From Cryptomeria japonica (Eukaryota > Streptophyta > Pinopsida > Cupressales > Cupressaceae): DNA of 64,000 nt. The DNA is taken from assembly GCF_030272615.1 (NCBI RefSeq), contig NC_081409.1, forward strand, positions 531,401,791 through 531,465,790. Direction: 5' to 3'. Positions 24,727-36,700 of this stretch are shown here, one piece after another (position 1 is the stretch's first letter; every line of letters begins with the position of its first letter). The position numbers were made by a program, and so were the translations under genes. The notes under the pieces were generated by a model. That model was not told the origin of the DNA, made no database searches, and was given only the letters and a program-made list of their open reading frames with translations.

Positions 24727-27700
24727 TGTAATGCCCCCACTTTGAAATATAATTTAACAAAAAATAATAATAATAAAATTTAAAATACAAAATAATAAAA
24801 ATAAAAATTAAATTAAAATATAAAAGAATATAATTAAATATAATTCAAATTTGATTAAAGTTAATGAATAGTCAAATAAAATGATAAGATGTGACTCTCC
24901 CAAATATGAGGTATTAAAGCGAGAAGAGAACTCATTTGAAGGGGGAGAATTTAGGAATCAGAAGTGCAAGTCTGATTTAAATAAATGCAGATCTGATTGT
25001 GAAAGGATGTGTCCCTTTCAAAGGCCAGAAATAATGAAGAGTTGCACTCTTTCAAAGGGTGCTCATGGTGAAAGAGTGTGGTGAAAGAGTGTGTCTCTTG
25101 CCAAAGGGCATACATGATGAAGAGGTGTGACCTCTCCCTCACATTGAGAGATATAAAGGAAAGGAATCAAAAGCATCCAGGGACATCACCAGCAATCAGA
25201 TCAGATCAGAACTGTTATTAAGTTAAAGGCAGTAACATCTGTAATGTCTCCTTTTCCACTCTGGTTTGTTTTCGGGACTGTTGGCCAATCCCGAGACCCA
25301 TTGGTCAGTCAGAGGCAGAATTAGGGTTTCCTATTTTCTAGGAGGATGTTTTGGCAATTTTGGTGGCTTGTATGTTGGAGTTTTACAGTTTTGATTATGG
25401 ATTCCTTTTGGGTTTACAAAAAGCTTCGCAATGATTGTACATGCGTAGCAATCAGTGGAGTTTGGTATACTTACTATTTTTAGTAAGTAGGGGCAATGAC
25501 AACTTATTTTTTGAGGTTTTCAGAGAGCTACACAATGGTGTGACATGCAATTGAATCTGAGGACTTTTCCGGAATTACTATTTTTAGTAAGTTGCGACAG
25601 TTGCTCAAAAATGTTGTTAAAATCACTTTGGAGACACTATTTTTAGCAGGATGCTATTTATAGTAAGTGCTATTTTTGGCAGGTTTCAATGGTCCAGATC
25701 AGAGGCTATTTTTGGCAATGCAATTTTCAGTACTTTTAGCTTTCAATTCACTATGGCAGTTGTTTAGCACATGGGAAAAGTATTTTTAATATAATTTAAT
25801 GCCCCTTGGCCTAGGCGTGTGACTTATGTATTTCTGGTTATGACTTAAGGGGACGAGTTGAGGTGATAAAGTATTATTTTAAGTCATAAGGTTTGGGCAC
25901 CTAAGTTGTATTTTCACTTAATGTGTTTTATATTATTATTGGACCTCCTTAAGTGGTACGTCCCTCCTTATGTGCTCATGAAATGTTTTATAAAGTGAAA
26001 TACCAGTTAAGGCATGATGGATGCCTTAGGAAGAAAAAAGTTAATATTTGGGATATATTTCACTTATTCATCTTGGATGCTCATTATATTTTATTGACAT
26101 TTTTAATAAAGTATATTTGCTACCTTATGAAGGTCGATTTGGGAAGAAAGGGGAAATGAAATGCAAATTTCAAATTAATGTAAAATGATATTGCATTTGG
26201 ATTTGGCGTCCATTTGGGGGAGATGTGAATTTGAATTTGGAGGCACCAAGGTTATAAATAAGAGTGTTGGGCTCTTGTTTTGGTATCCATGAATATTTGC
26301 AACAAAGTGCTGCCGAAATTTAAATTGATTGCTTCAAGGAATGCATACCTCCTAGCTAGTTCTTGGTTTCTTGCTTGAGAGATAGCAACTAGTTGAGATT
26401 GTGAGACTGTTCTTTACACTGAAGAACAGATGGAGTTCATTGTTGTGGTGAAATTTGATGTTTTCTAGTGTGTTTTGAGGTGTTTGTGAGTTTCCAGGTT
26501 GTCGGTTGATTGTAGAGCTGAAATGGTTTTTCCATCACAAGTCTAAGAGGGAATTTTTGTTGCTTTTGGGTATTCTCTCTTTATTTTCCAAAGGCCTAGG
26601 CGATCCTTTTTGCTAGTTTTCAGAGGTTAATTCGTAGTTTTGAATTTTATATTGCAAATCGCCCTCCTTCCCAGGCCGTACCATGTTTGTGGTTGTCTTG
26701 GAAGGCGTGCATTAATGGTTTGATCAGATTTGCAACTGGTTGTTGGTCTTCGTTTGGATGCCTCCTCTCTAGAGTTCATTTGCACTTAGTTTCAAGTCTT
26801 TCTGTTGAGTTTTGGAGGAGTTATGAGCATTTTAGTGTGTTTTTATGTTGCTGGTTTGTGTTTTCAGTTTGCTGGTGAAGTATATCAGATTTGGAGTTTG
26901 GAGTTTGGGGGTTGTTTTTTTTTGGTAGAGAGTCTCTTGAAACTTGAGAAATACATTAAACATCATTTGCAGCTGTTGGACAGCGATATCTCTTGATTTG
27001 CAATTCATGTTATGTATTGTAATGTTGATTAGTAGTACTAATAGCAAACTTCATTCTGAATTGTTTCACAACATCCACTGAATAAGTGGAAGAGGTTAGC
27101 TTCGCCACCTATCTAGATCTATTTCATTTTGTACCCCTGTCCTCCCACTGAATAAGTGGTTGAGTAGATAGTTTGTTATTTCCAGTCCTCCCGCTGAATA
27201 AGTGGTTGAGTGATTATCTTGTTTACTTCAATCTTCTTGGATTTGTAATTGGCTAGTTATACCGCCAAATAGTTGTTAAATTCTAGTATTTATTTATCTC
27301 GCTGAAAAGTGGAAGTGGTTGGTCTAACCACCAATATGTATTGCTCTCAATATTTTATCATGCTAATGCTAATGGGTGAAATTATTGTGTGTAAAAATTG
27401 AAAAAAATTGTGGGGGACATTTCAACATCCTTGTTTTTGGTGGTATGCATCGGGATGTGCTTAATACATGAAGCCCGATAATGTTCTTATGCAGATAGTA
27501 ACATTAATATAGACTGCAATATGTATGACAATCATACTTTATTTCATATACATTCATAGTACATGAAAGACTATTATATTTATAGCCCATTCCATAACCA
27601 TTCGCTATTGCCCCTCATGAGGATAGGTTGGTTTTGTTAGGGAGAGGTGGAGTAACACCTCACAAGATAGGTAAGCCCAAAATAGGAAACCTTGACGGAG

Positions 27701-27930
27701 CCTACTTGTACACTAGTTTCCAAGCGCCCTATGACAAGTAATTCTCCATCCTCCATTAGGGTTGACGATTAAGAAAGAAGTAAGGATTGGGGCTTAAGTA
27801 TAGTAACTGTCAAATGTATTATGAATCCTAATTGTTCCTTAATTTTAATAATATGATTTAAGACATAATAATGCATAGTGATGTATGTTAATCATTGGAA
27901 TATAGCAGCCTCCCAGTAGGGGGCATTACA
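24727..27930 (+). repeat. Left LTR of D, carrying solo LTR E
   Basis: Outside E it is about 1014 bp and aligns with the right LTR (32810-33841), for example the GATCAGATCAGAACTGTTATTAAG region and the CCTCCCAGTAGGGG end. Confidence 0.85.
25240..27424 (+). mobile_element. Solo LTR E (2185 bp)
   Basis: It starts TGTAATGTCTCC, ends GGGGGACATTTCA, with an exact TSD ACATC at 25235-25239 and 27425-27429. The right LTR of D shows the empty site. Same family as LTR G. It contains ACTTACT...AGTAAGT hairpins (25485-25600) and CCACTGAATAAGTGG words (27070-27320). Short ORFs inside are not supported as genes. Confidence 0.9.
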
Positions 27931-27932
27931 AA

Positions 27933-27944
27933 TGGTATTAAAGC
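27933..27944 (+). promoter_or_regulatory. Primer-binding site of element D
   Basis: TGGTATTAAAGC, two bases after the left LTR, a decayed form of the initiator-Met primer site TGGTATCAGAGC. Confidence 0.7.
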
Positions 27945-29397
27945 TTTGATCCTGCCATCCTACAAGGTAAAGATAATCAATGAATCGTTCTAGTCAATGA
28001 GAAGGAATCTAACAATACATGTATTCGCGTATATGATCCGTGTTTGCATAAATTCATGTCTATGATTCATGTTTTGTGTATGCTTCATGTTTGTGTAAAT
28101 CCATGTGTATGCTTTGTGTTTTCATGTAAATGCGCCGTGTTTGGTTCATGGGTGTTTGCAAAGCCATTTCATATTGGGAATCATTTTGAGATGGTCTACA
28201 ACGATTTAATATGGAAGATAAGAGACCCCATATTAGGATGTGATTAGTGGTATAAGGATACTGGATTACCATTGTTAAAGATGGGAATATGATCAGCTTG
28301 CAACGATTACACATGGAAGAATAATGCAAACAGTGAGTTCATTTGTCTTCTCAAACTGCAGTGATTAGAAGATAAACAATAGTTCATTAGACAAATTGAT
28401 ATGCTCGACTAGATTACAGCGATCAAGAAGAGTTAAAGAGCAGCGATCACACAAATAACAGAATCAACAATAAACGAGATGCGATTCAAAGTGGTATGCC
28501 AAGACTTAGTTTGCAAAGGATGCTGGCTGACTCATCAAAGTTAGTTACCATAGTTTATAAAACAAATTAATTATAGTTAAAGGCCCATCCTCATCCAAAG
28601 GTGCAGCTCATTATAATAGAGGACACCGATTTATTATAGCCGCTAATATGCAGCAATTTGTTTAGTGATTATTTTTAAGAGGTGCGGTTTATGATAATTA
28701 TAAAAAGAAATAATTTGTTCTTGAAGGAGTGTGACCAGTTCGGATATATCTATTAGATGTGAAGAGGCATATCTATTTTAGAAGGAAAATGCATATCTTG
28801 AAATATATATATACATATATATAAGATTGAAAATGAAGAAGAAAGGTGTTGGAATATGTAAATAAAAAGAAGTCAGATAAAACTCATACACCAATCTCAA
28901 AGGGAGGATTCTATGAAGATCATTGCCGACTTGTGAAGAAGTAAATAAGTGGTATGATCTGAGTTAAAAGATATGTTGATAAATTTTGTACACCTAGGAA
29001 GATGTGCAAAATTGTGGTTTCAGCCACAATGTGTGAGTATAAAACTCTCCTAATTTAGGGAAGGCTCCCCCTTTTCTACTAACTAAATACTTAATCTAAT
29101 TTGGGTGGGATGGTGGGATAACATCTTATTCTCTTTCTTCAGAACAGACGATATTCTTTCTCTTATTTCAGAAAAGAAGTTACAGCAACAACAGTAAATA
29201 CAGAAATGAAACTTTTGTAGGATTTTTAGAACATAAAGGGAAGCAAAGTTTCCATGAAAACACAAAGACTTTTGTCACTTCCCCAGGACAGGAAAATAGA
29301 AATGAAAGCACAAAGTCTTCAACACTCCTATTGTCCTATCAACCTTCTCAAAATGATAACAGTGTACAACACACAACAGCTCAAAGTCTGTCTATAT

Positions 29398-30432
29398 CAT
29401 ATTTGAAAACCTCAGACTTGGCAATGACTCGGGAGACCCAAAAAATTTTAAAACTCGGCAATACCTTGGCAGATTTATCAAACATTTGAAAATATATAAA
29501 AAAAATTTAAATAGTCTTCAAAATGATGCATATTATTAGATTTGCACAACATATAACCGATTTCCATCATTTATAAATCAAAATTAGATACCATTTACAT
29601 ATTTATTAATGGTGATAATTGATAAGTATAATCCTTAAAAGATATTAATATAAGATAACAATTATTTTCATTTTTTCAAACTTATAAAATATCTATTTGA
29701 TGTTTAATAAAAAGATATAATATTTCAAATAATAAGGTTAAAGACATTCAAATTATTTTATTTTTCAAAATCAAAAATAAAATCGAAATTAAATTACATA
29801 ATTAAATAAAAATAATTATTAAAAGAACAAAAAAGATATATTTAAAAGTAGGCTATGTGACTATATATCAAAATATATTCAAGAGTAATATTGCTAATAA
29901 ATATATTATATAAATATAATGTATATTAATATAAAATATATAAATAAAATAGCTCTGAAAACTTTCCCTTTGCTCAGTTCGTTGACGGCCACTCTGTGCA
30001 CTCCTAGCCTCAGTTCGTGTTCCCTTGGCAACCACAACTCGCAGCATTGGGAGGTTTGTTTAGCCGTTAGCAAATGAATTATGGAGAATTTGTGACTGTG
30101 CCCTAACAAAATCACATGACTATGCACCGGAAATCTAAGAATGCGACTCATGTGCTATCCATGGTGTATTTCACATCGCAAATAGTTAAAAACCTCCGTC
30201 GTGCGGCTGTGAAATGAGTGAAAATTTTTAGGTTTTTGCAAGTTTAAGTTTTTTTTGTTTTAACCACCGATTTTTTGCTCGATAACACGCGATTTTTTGC
30301 AATTTTCAGCTATTTAACTCGTGGCGAGTTAGGGCAAAAATTGTCCGCAAGTTTTGAAGTGAGTGACTCGCGGCCAAAAATGGTGGACGAGTACTCGCAA
30401 GTTTTTTAGAAAATCACAGTTTTTCATCACTG
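29398..30432. mobile_element. hAT-2, short non-autonomous hAT (1035 bp)
   Basis: The 8-bp TSD GTCTATAT lies at 29390-29397 and 30433-30440. Terminal repeats are CATATTTGAAAAC and CAGTGATGAAAAAC. Subterminal ACTCGGC and CGAGTT words lie at both ends (29415-29470 and 30310-30400). The middle is very AT-rich and has no transposase, so it would be moved in trans. Confidence 0.8.
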
Positions 30433-31794
30433 GTCTATATGATGCACTTCACTTTACATGCACAAGTCTTAAAAATAAAAGCAGCACAAAGTCTACAAGT
30501 TATCTCCTTACTTGAGCTTTCTACACTAGCTTTAAACGTGATAAGCAGCTCAAAATCTGCAAGACCAAGTCTAAAAGCCTAACTTATAACTCTAAATACA
30601 ATTAGCAGCTCAAACTCTGCAAGATTGAATTTAAATCCCTTTTGAAAAATAGAACAAAAATCACAATCAATTCAAGAAAATGTCGTCACATAACAACTTG
30701 AATTGGCACAAAGTCTCAACACAACTTGCCTCTTTTATTGAAAGCAATTTCATTTACATCTAAGGTCAAAGTCTTAGAGTGCACATACAAACTAGCAGAA
30801 TTTTGTTGCATTGCCAAAAGATAAAAAATACATAGAGCACCCTCGTCTATATATAGGAGAGGGTCTAAGAGCAAAATGTGGGAGAAATCTAACCAACTGA
30901 GACTTATTCCACAACTAACTATGACTTATTCAAATTGCAGTCCTATTGTCTTTTGACTTGTAATTTGTTTACATGCAATTACAATTTACAAGAATGCAAG
31001 TAATGTGATTACTTGCAATTACAATTTTTGACATTACATGTAATTTGTCAAAATGAAATTACAAATGCATAATTGAAACTAAGTGTCCAGAGACACGACT
31101 CTATTTACGTCATCATCTATTTGATATTTATGCTATTATAAGACACTCTATGATTTAAGTACTCAAGTTTGGGAGTGGCATCTTGAACCGGAACAAGAAC
31201 TTGCACCCTTGATAGTCTTTGTGTCCTTGGCCAGCGAACTTCAACCTTATCACATGCTTGGGGTAGTACCATTTCTTCAGGAGGGAAATTCTTTCTTTTG
31301 TTGTGTTCTTTCTCCATGCTTAATTCACTTTGTCACAAGATTACTTCTATTTACCGATAACTTCATGAGGATTATTGACCCTTGGGCTGTCCCATGAATT
31401 ACTGTTGTATCTCTTCTTCTTTTGTTCACTGATGAGGAACCCATAACACCTTATTCAAGATGAAATTGTTATAAAACAATGCCCATGCTTTGATTTGTTG
31501 GTTTGATAGATCGTGCATGCAAACAAGACTGACAAGGGAAGGGATAAATTGATGTCAAAATGGGCTCATAAGTGAATTTTAGGTTTTGAGGACTACATTA
31601 CATGTGTGGAAAAACAAGAGCGTTGACTTGCAATTGTGGAGAACGAACATGCAACTTCATATGTGTAATGGGAAAATACAAGTTTGCACTTGTAATTGGA
31701 TCCTAGAGACTCATTTTCAAGTGTTTTTAAGTGCATTTTGGACCAATTTCGGGTTTTGGAGGACTGATTACATGTGATAGGGTAGTACTTGCAC

Positions 31795-32256
31795 ACTTGC
31801 AGTCGGGTTTCAAGAACCTGATTGCAAGTAAAATATACATTGCCAATGGTGAAACATGAAGGGCTTGCAATCGGGTTCTAGAGACCCGATTGCAAGTGAT
31901 TTTAACTCGCAAAATAAAATAACCCCTACATACTTGCAGTCGGATTTCTAGATCCCGATTGCAAGTGACCAAAGTGTATCTCTTTTCTTTTATAAAGTGA
32001 ACTTGTAATCGGGTTTCAAAACCCCGATTACAAGTAAAGTTGATTTACTTGCAATGTTGGACAGAAAACCCGACTTGACTTTGATAAAATGCACAACCAA
32101 ATAAACTTTAGTTGCAATTGGATCTTAAAGACCCAATTGCAAGTAATAATGCAAGACAACTTGTAATAATGCTCTAGAGACCCGACTTTGCAAGTAACTT
32201 GACAATTAAAACAATGAACTAACTTGTAATCAGGTCTCAGAGGCCCGATTACGAGT
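31795..32256. repeat. Array of six CTTGCAATCGGG palindromes in LTR F
   Basis: Units at 31795-31829, 31864-31896, 31932-31966, 32001-32035, about 32112-32142 and 32222-32256. The best unit has perfect 13-bp arms (CTTGCAATCGGGT and its complement) around a 7-base loop. Arms vary in concert (for example CAATC/GATTG against TAATC/GATTA), so pairing is kept. Confidence 0.85.
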
Positions 32257-32796
32257 GCATTTACTTGTAATGTCATCCAAAAGTTCCTACTACTTGCAAT
32301 GAGGTCAAAAAGTTCCTACTTGCAGTGACTGATCTGAAAGCCGAAATTGCACAGAAAGCTAGGAAAATGAAGGCAAAAATCAACCAAAACTTGAACAATG
32401 ATGGCAAAATCACCCACGCATGATTAGACACCAACCAATACAAGTTTTTTCCTCATAAAACGTGCCTTAGAGAAACAAGACTATGAATTTCAAGGAAAAA
32501 TTCATGGGAGTTGCCTAATTTTTGAAAGTTCAAAAATGAGGACAACAAGATAAAAGGCTTATATACCAAAAGCCTTCGATAAGCAGAAGACGACGGCTTT
32601 ATTGAAGTGGTGTGATGCAGATATAAAAGATGAATCATCAAGAGTATATGAAATGTAATTAATGTGCAAACATTAAAGAAGATAAAGGATGCAAGGAAAT
32701 CTCAAGTAAACTGAAAAAAGGCATTTCAAGAGAAGAATAAGTTGATGGAGAACATTTTGAACACTCCATGATCACTGCTTGAGGACAAACAATCTT

Positions 32797-32809
32797 AGGT
32801 GGGGTGGAC
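32797..32809 (+). promoter_or_regulatory. Polypurine tract of element D
   Basis: AGGTGGGGTGGAC immediately before the right LTR, in the position that primes plus-strand synthesis in LTR elements. Confidence 0.6.
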
Positions 32810-33841
32810 TATAATGTCCCCGCTTTGAAATATATTTTTATTAATAATAAAAATTAAAAGACAAAAGAATAAAAATTATAATTAAATTAAAATATAAAAG
32901 AATATAAATAAATATATTTAAAATTTGATTAAAGTTAATGAATGGTCAAAAGACATGAAATGATAAGTTGAGACTCCCCCAAATATGAAGTATTAAAGGG
33001 AGAAAAGAACTCATTTGAAGGGGGAGAATTTGGGAATCAGAAGTGCAGATTTGATTTAAATAAGAAGTGCAGATCTGATTGTGAAAGGTTGTGTCCCTTT
33101 CAAAGGGCAGAAATAAAGAAGAGTTGCACTCTTTCAAAGGGTGCTAATGGTGAAAGGGTGTGTCTCTTGCCAAAGGGCATACATGATGAAGAGGTATGAC
33201 CTCTCCCTTACATTGAGAGATATAAAGGAAAGGAGTTAAAAGCATCCAAGGATATCACCATCGATCAGATCAGATCAGAACTGTTATTAAGTTACAGGCA
33301 GTAGCATCCTTGTTTTTGGTGGTATGCATGGGGATCTGCTTAATATGTATGCTTAATATATGACGCCCAATAATGTTCTTATGCAGAATTTAATAGTAAT
33401 ATTAATATAGACTGCAATATGTATGACAATCATACTTAATTTCATATACATTCATAGTACATGAAAGACTATTATATTAATATCCCATTCCTTAATCATT
33501 CGCTATTGCCCCTCATGAGGATGGGTTGGTTTTGTTAGGGAGAGGCAGAGTAATACCTCACAAGATAGGTAAGCCCAAGATAGGATATGGACGTGGTCCT
33601 GAAACCTTGAGGGAGCCTACTTGTAGACTGGTTTCCAAGCGCCTTATGACAAGTAATCCCCCATCCTCTGTTAGGGTTGATGATTAGGAAAGAAGGATTG
33701 GGGCTTAAGTATAGTAGCTGTCAATTGTATTATGAATCCTAATTGTTCCTTAATTTTCATAATATGATTCAAGACATAATAATGCATAGTGATGTATGTT
33801 AATCATTGGGAATTGGCAGCCTCCCAGTAGGGGACATTACA
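32810..33841 (+). repeat. Right LTR of D (1032 bp)
   Basis: It starts TATAATGTCCCC (first TG mutated to TA) and ends GGGGACATTACA, followed by the TSD and the resumed PDS5-like frame. It keeps the intact sequence that E interrupts in the left LTR. Confidence 0.85.
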
Positions 33842-34672
33842 TAATGAAGGTAGTAGTTCAGCTGATTGTAGAGAGTTTCCATGATGCTAAACATCCTTCG
33901 CTTGCTAAGAGAGTAAAAAATTGTAGAAATTGTAGAAAAGGTTAGAACTTGTGTGGTGATGCTTGATCTTGACTGTAATGATTTAATACTCCAAATGTTC
34001 AACTATTTCTTTGTTGTCAGAAAAGATTATGCTGAGAATATTTTAAAAGCCATGCAGAAAATCATGTCTTTGATGGTCAATGAGAGTGATAATGTTCCCC
34101 ATCCACTCTTATCAATTTTATTGGCTAGTATGAGCAAGGATGACCAAGATTCTTTATTAGTTGAAAATGTCTTAGCTAAAATTGTTGTTAACAAATGTGA
34201 AGAAATTTTGAAACCATATATGACAGTGGAGCGTGAGGAATAGGATGAGAAGTTGATAGCGGAAAATTTCTGAAGTAGAGACTAAATGTGAGCAATATAA
34301 ACATTCAAAAACTTTGTGTAATAGAAAATGTCACATTTCAAGGAGCATGTGGTGTGAAGCGCCAAAATGATTCTATTGAAAATTTTGCTGCTATTAATGA
34401 TGAAGTGGAACTAGCTGAAAAATTCAAAACATAAAATAGTGATGAGCACATACATCACTATAGTGATGACGATTCAGAATTTGAGTGGTAATTTCCTAGC
34501 AGGAAGCGTTCAAGATTGATTTTCAAATAAAATCCAATGAGAGGGAGCTCCAAGATAATCCAGAAGAGAGTGAAGCCTATTTATAATTTGAAGAAGTGAC
34601 ACATGAGCCCTTATTGTGTGATAAGCAAAGTTACTTTTCTGACTTAGATCAAAGGCCCAGTGATTGTAAGAA

Positions 34673-36700
34673 TTGAACAATCAATTTTTGGTCATAGAAG
34701 AGAAAGTGGTACAAGTTTTGATAGGAGTTGATGGCATACATAAATTTATTGAAGACCTCATTTGGAAGGCCCAAGTTGAGAAGAGACAGAAAGGCATTGA
34801 AGGAGAACCCAATCTTGCAGATTTGCAAACAGTTAAAAAAGCTTTGGAAACAATGAAATCAGATTACCTATACTTACATTTTGAAAGGGATCATACCAAA
34901 GTACCCAGACTCGGACTCAGCTCTAACTCGGCAAGGCTAACTCGGCTCGTGACTCGGCTCGGACTCGGCAATGACTCGGCAACGACTCGGCAAAATAAGA
35001 AAACCCTTGAAATTTGGAGATTTTTAACGATTTAAAACTTGTTTCATACACCCATTATTGATTAAGCATAAAGACACTATAACATCATCCATAGTCTGAA
35101 AACTTGGACTTGGCAAAAACTTTGCAGACCAAATTTGACTTGGTTTTAGTGATTCAACAGCTTAAATAATTACTCAAATTCCGTTAAAAAATGTAAGTTT
35201 TATCCAAATCCCTCTAAAATATAGGCAATCAATCATAGGCCAGAAATGATACTCAAATTGTAGACACAGAACTGAATAATTAGGGTGGCCAAACCTGCAG
35301 AGCTGCTGGGCTGGGTTATGTTGGAACAGCAGAGTAAAATTGCAAATTGAAACATTGCAGGCTTGGGTTGTAGTAGCAAATGCAGAAGTAGTTCCTTCCC
35401 TAGGAGCAGCAGGCACATAGGTTGTAGGCATGTGAGTTGCAAGTGTGTGCAAGTAGATGGGTCACACGGAACAGAGAAGAAGCATACACAACTGAGTGAA
35501 AATGCACGATTGAAAAATTGAACGCGTGGGGCAGATGAAAAAGTATGAGTGTGCTCAGAGCAGGTTTTACACCATAAATGCACTCAGAGTAGACCATTGT
35601 CCTCTAAAAACTCTTTGAAAACCATTTCTGCCAAGTAGCAAGTTTGAGCGTGATTTACTTGTTTTCCTTAAACCCTTGTGAGTACTCACTGAGTTTTAAA
35701 ACTATGGGTGCAGATGTTAGAATATGGAAACATCCCTTTTCACTTCAGCATCTGGCATGAGCATGTCCACTAGGCAAGACTTTGCTCCTCCCAAGACACA
35801 TATTATTGGCAATCACATTACAAAATGGATCTTGCCAACCAATAATAGGCAGTAGAGTAATTTCAGCTCACACATTGTCAAGCCAAAGATTGAACCCCAC
35901 AACTTTCCATCCTCAACAGTCAACAAGAAAAAATATCATTTCAACAAGTATCTACAGGAAAAGGCAAGGAGAAAAGCTATGAATACAAAAGAATCACCTA
36001 ATCTTACCAATTTTTTTGCAGCATTAGCAGATCCAGCACCAAAGAGATAAAAGCAGAGACCCCAGAGATAATGGAGGTCAATGACACTCGTGACAAGTTC
36101 TAGGACCTAAAGAAACAATTTCCTTGAAATCCAAAGATAAAGTTTTAGAACACCTCTAATTTATAGTAGAAGATATTTCAACACCTAGAGTGAGAGCTGG
36201 GAAAATAAAAGCCACCACTCTTTGCAAGTAGATCTCATATGTACAAATCTCCTACTTTGGAAATGTATGGTTAGTTTCATTTACTAAAGCATCAGATGCT
36301 TAGTGAAGAACACGCGTTTCCACAAATTTGAGGAGCACTTGCAGATTTGACTTCTAAAGTTACAAATCCAACTTTAGCTTTGACAAGGACAATTTTAGTT
36401 ACCAAGGCAGGCATTTCTAAATCCCCTTTTCCCCCACATCCGAATAATGCAACCCCATAATGTGTATTATAGTTTGGACTAACCTCTTTGACTGCACTTT
36501 TTTAAGTGACGTCGGTCGGGTCACGACCCTCAGACTCGGCGAGTCAGGCGAGTCACGCCCTCTGACCCGTCCGAGCCCGGGTCAGGGTCACCGTGACCCG
36601 GCAAGGTCACCCGACCCGCTGATTCGCATGACTCGCCGCGAGTCGCGTAACTCTGGATCATACCCTTAAGTTTGTAGAAGAGACTTTTGATGCGCATTGA
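34673..36700 (+). pseudogene. Unrecognised coding remnant split by hAT-3
   Basis: The frame reads FLVIEEKVVQVLIGVDGIHK, KAQVEKRQKGIEGEPNLADL and KKALETMKSDYLYLHFERD. When hAT-3 and one TSD copy are set aside it continues HTLKFVEETFDAH to a TGA at 36698. Composition suggests helix and possibly coiled coil. It lies 430 bp downstream of the PDS5-like block and could belong to the same captured transcript or to another one. I do not recognise the family. Confidence 0.45.
34897..36655. mobile_element. hAT-3, non-autonomous hAT (1759 bp)
   Basis: The 8-bp TSD GATCATAC lies at 34889-34896 and 36656-36663. Terminal repeats are CAAAGTACC and CAGAGTTAC. The left subterminal array (34905-34990) has about nine ACTCGGC-type words; the right array (36510-36650) is a GC-rich mix of GACTCG, GAGTC and GGTCACCC words. 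Its left 200 bp aligns with the inverted right end of hAT-1, so the two are related. No transposase frame was found. Confidence 0.85.

Larger units (their letters stand above)
28974..32547 (-). mobile_element. Solo LTR F (family of element A)
   Basis: The TSD AGATA lies at 28969-28973 and 32548-32552. Ends are TGTTGATAAATTTTG and GGACAACA. It matches LTR A; a minus-strand TATATATAG at 30847-30855 sets the orientation. It contains hAT-2 (29398-30432) and six tandem-like palindromes at 31795-32256. Without hAT-2 it is about 2.5 kb. Confidence 0.88.
24727..33841 (+). mobile_element. Element D, non-autonomous LTR retrotransposon in PDS5-like sequence
   Basis: The TSD TAATG lies at 24722-24726 and 33842-33846. 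The left LTR starts TGTAATGCCCCC and ends GGGGGCATTACA. A PBS follows the left LTR and a purine tract precedes the right LTR. Removing nested E and F leaves an internal region of only about 1.3 kb with no gag or pol frame, so D depended on other elements for movement. The internal part has AGCGAT words like those in LTR H. Confidence 0.85.
24435..34243 (+). pseudogene. PDS5-like cohesin cofactor pseudogene, split by element D
   Basis: Part 1 (24435-24721) starts MASKLGEKPFSASKGLEHLL, has a TAA, then CILDTVGNCLSIIDQ, MRHPDEEVRVALISFISEL and TRITTP. Part 2 (33842-34243) resumes as IMKVVVQLIVESF, SLAKRVK, CVVMLDLDCNDLILQMFNYFF and SILLASMSKDD. Order and motifs match the N-terminal HEAT-repeat region of plant PDS5 proteins (closest in character to PDS5C), which bind cohesin. 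There is one stop and a one-base shift before D and further shifts after it. No intron interrupts the matched parts, so a processed copy is possible. The remaining C-terminal region is not recognisable, although 34244-34500 holds faint continuing fragments. Confidence 0.75.

Noticed and set aside
26687-26996. Hydrophobic ORFs as membrane protein genes
   Set aside because: They lie inside solo LTR E, overlap each other in different frames and have no family match.
29906-30151. 81-residue minus ORF
   Set aside because: Lies inside non-autonomous hAT-2 with biased AT composition; no conservation evidence.
31795-32256. CRISPR-like array
   Set aside because: Units are degenerate palindromes of plant LTR DNA with irregular spacing; no spacers of constant size and no cas genes.
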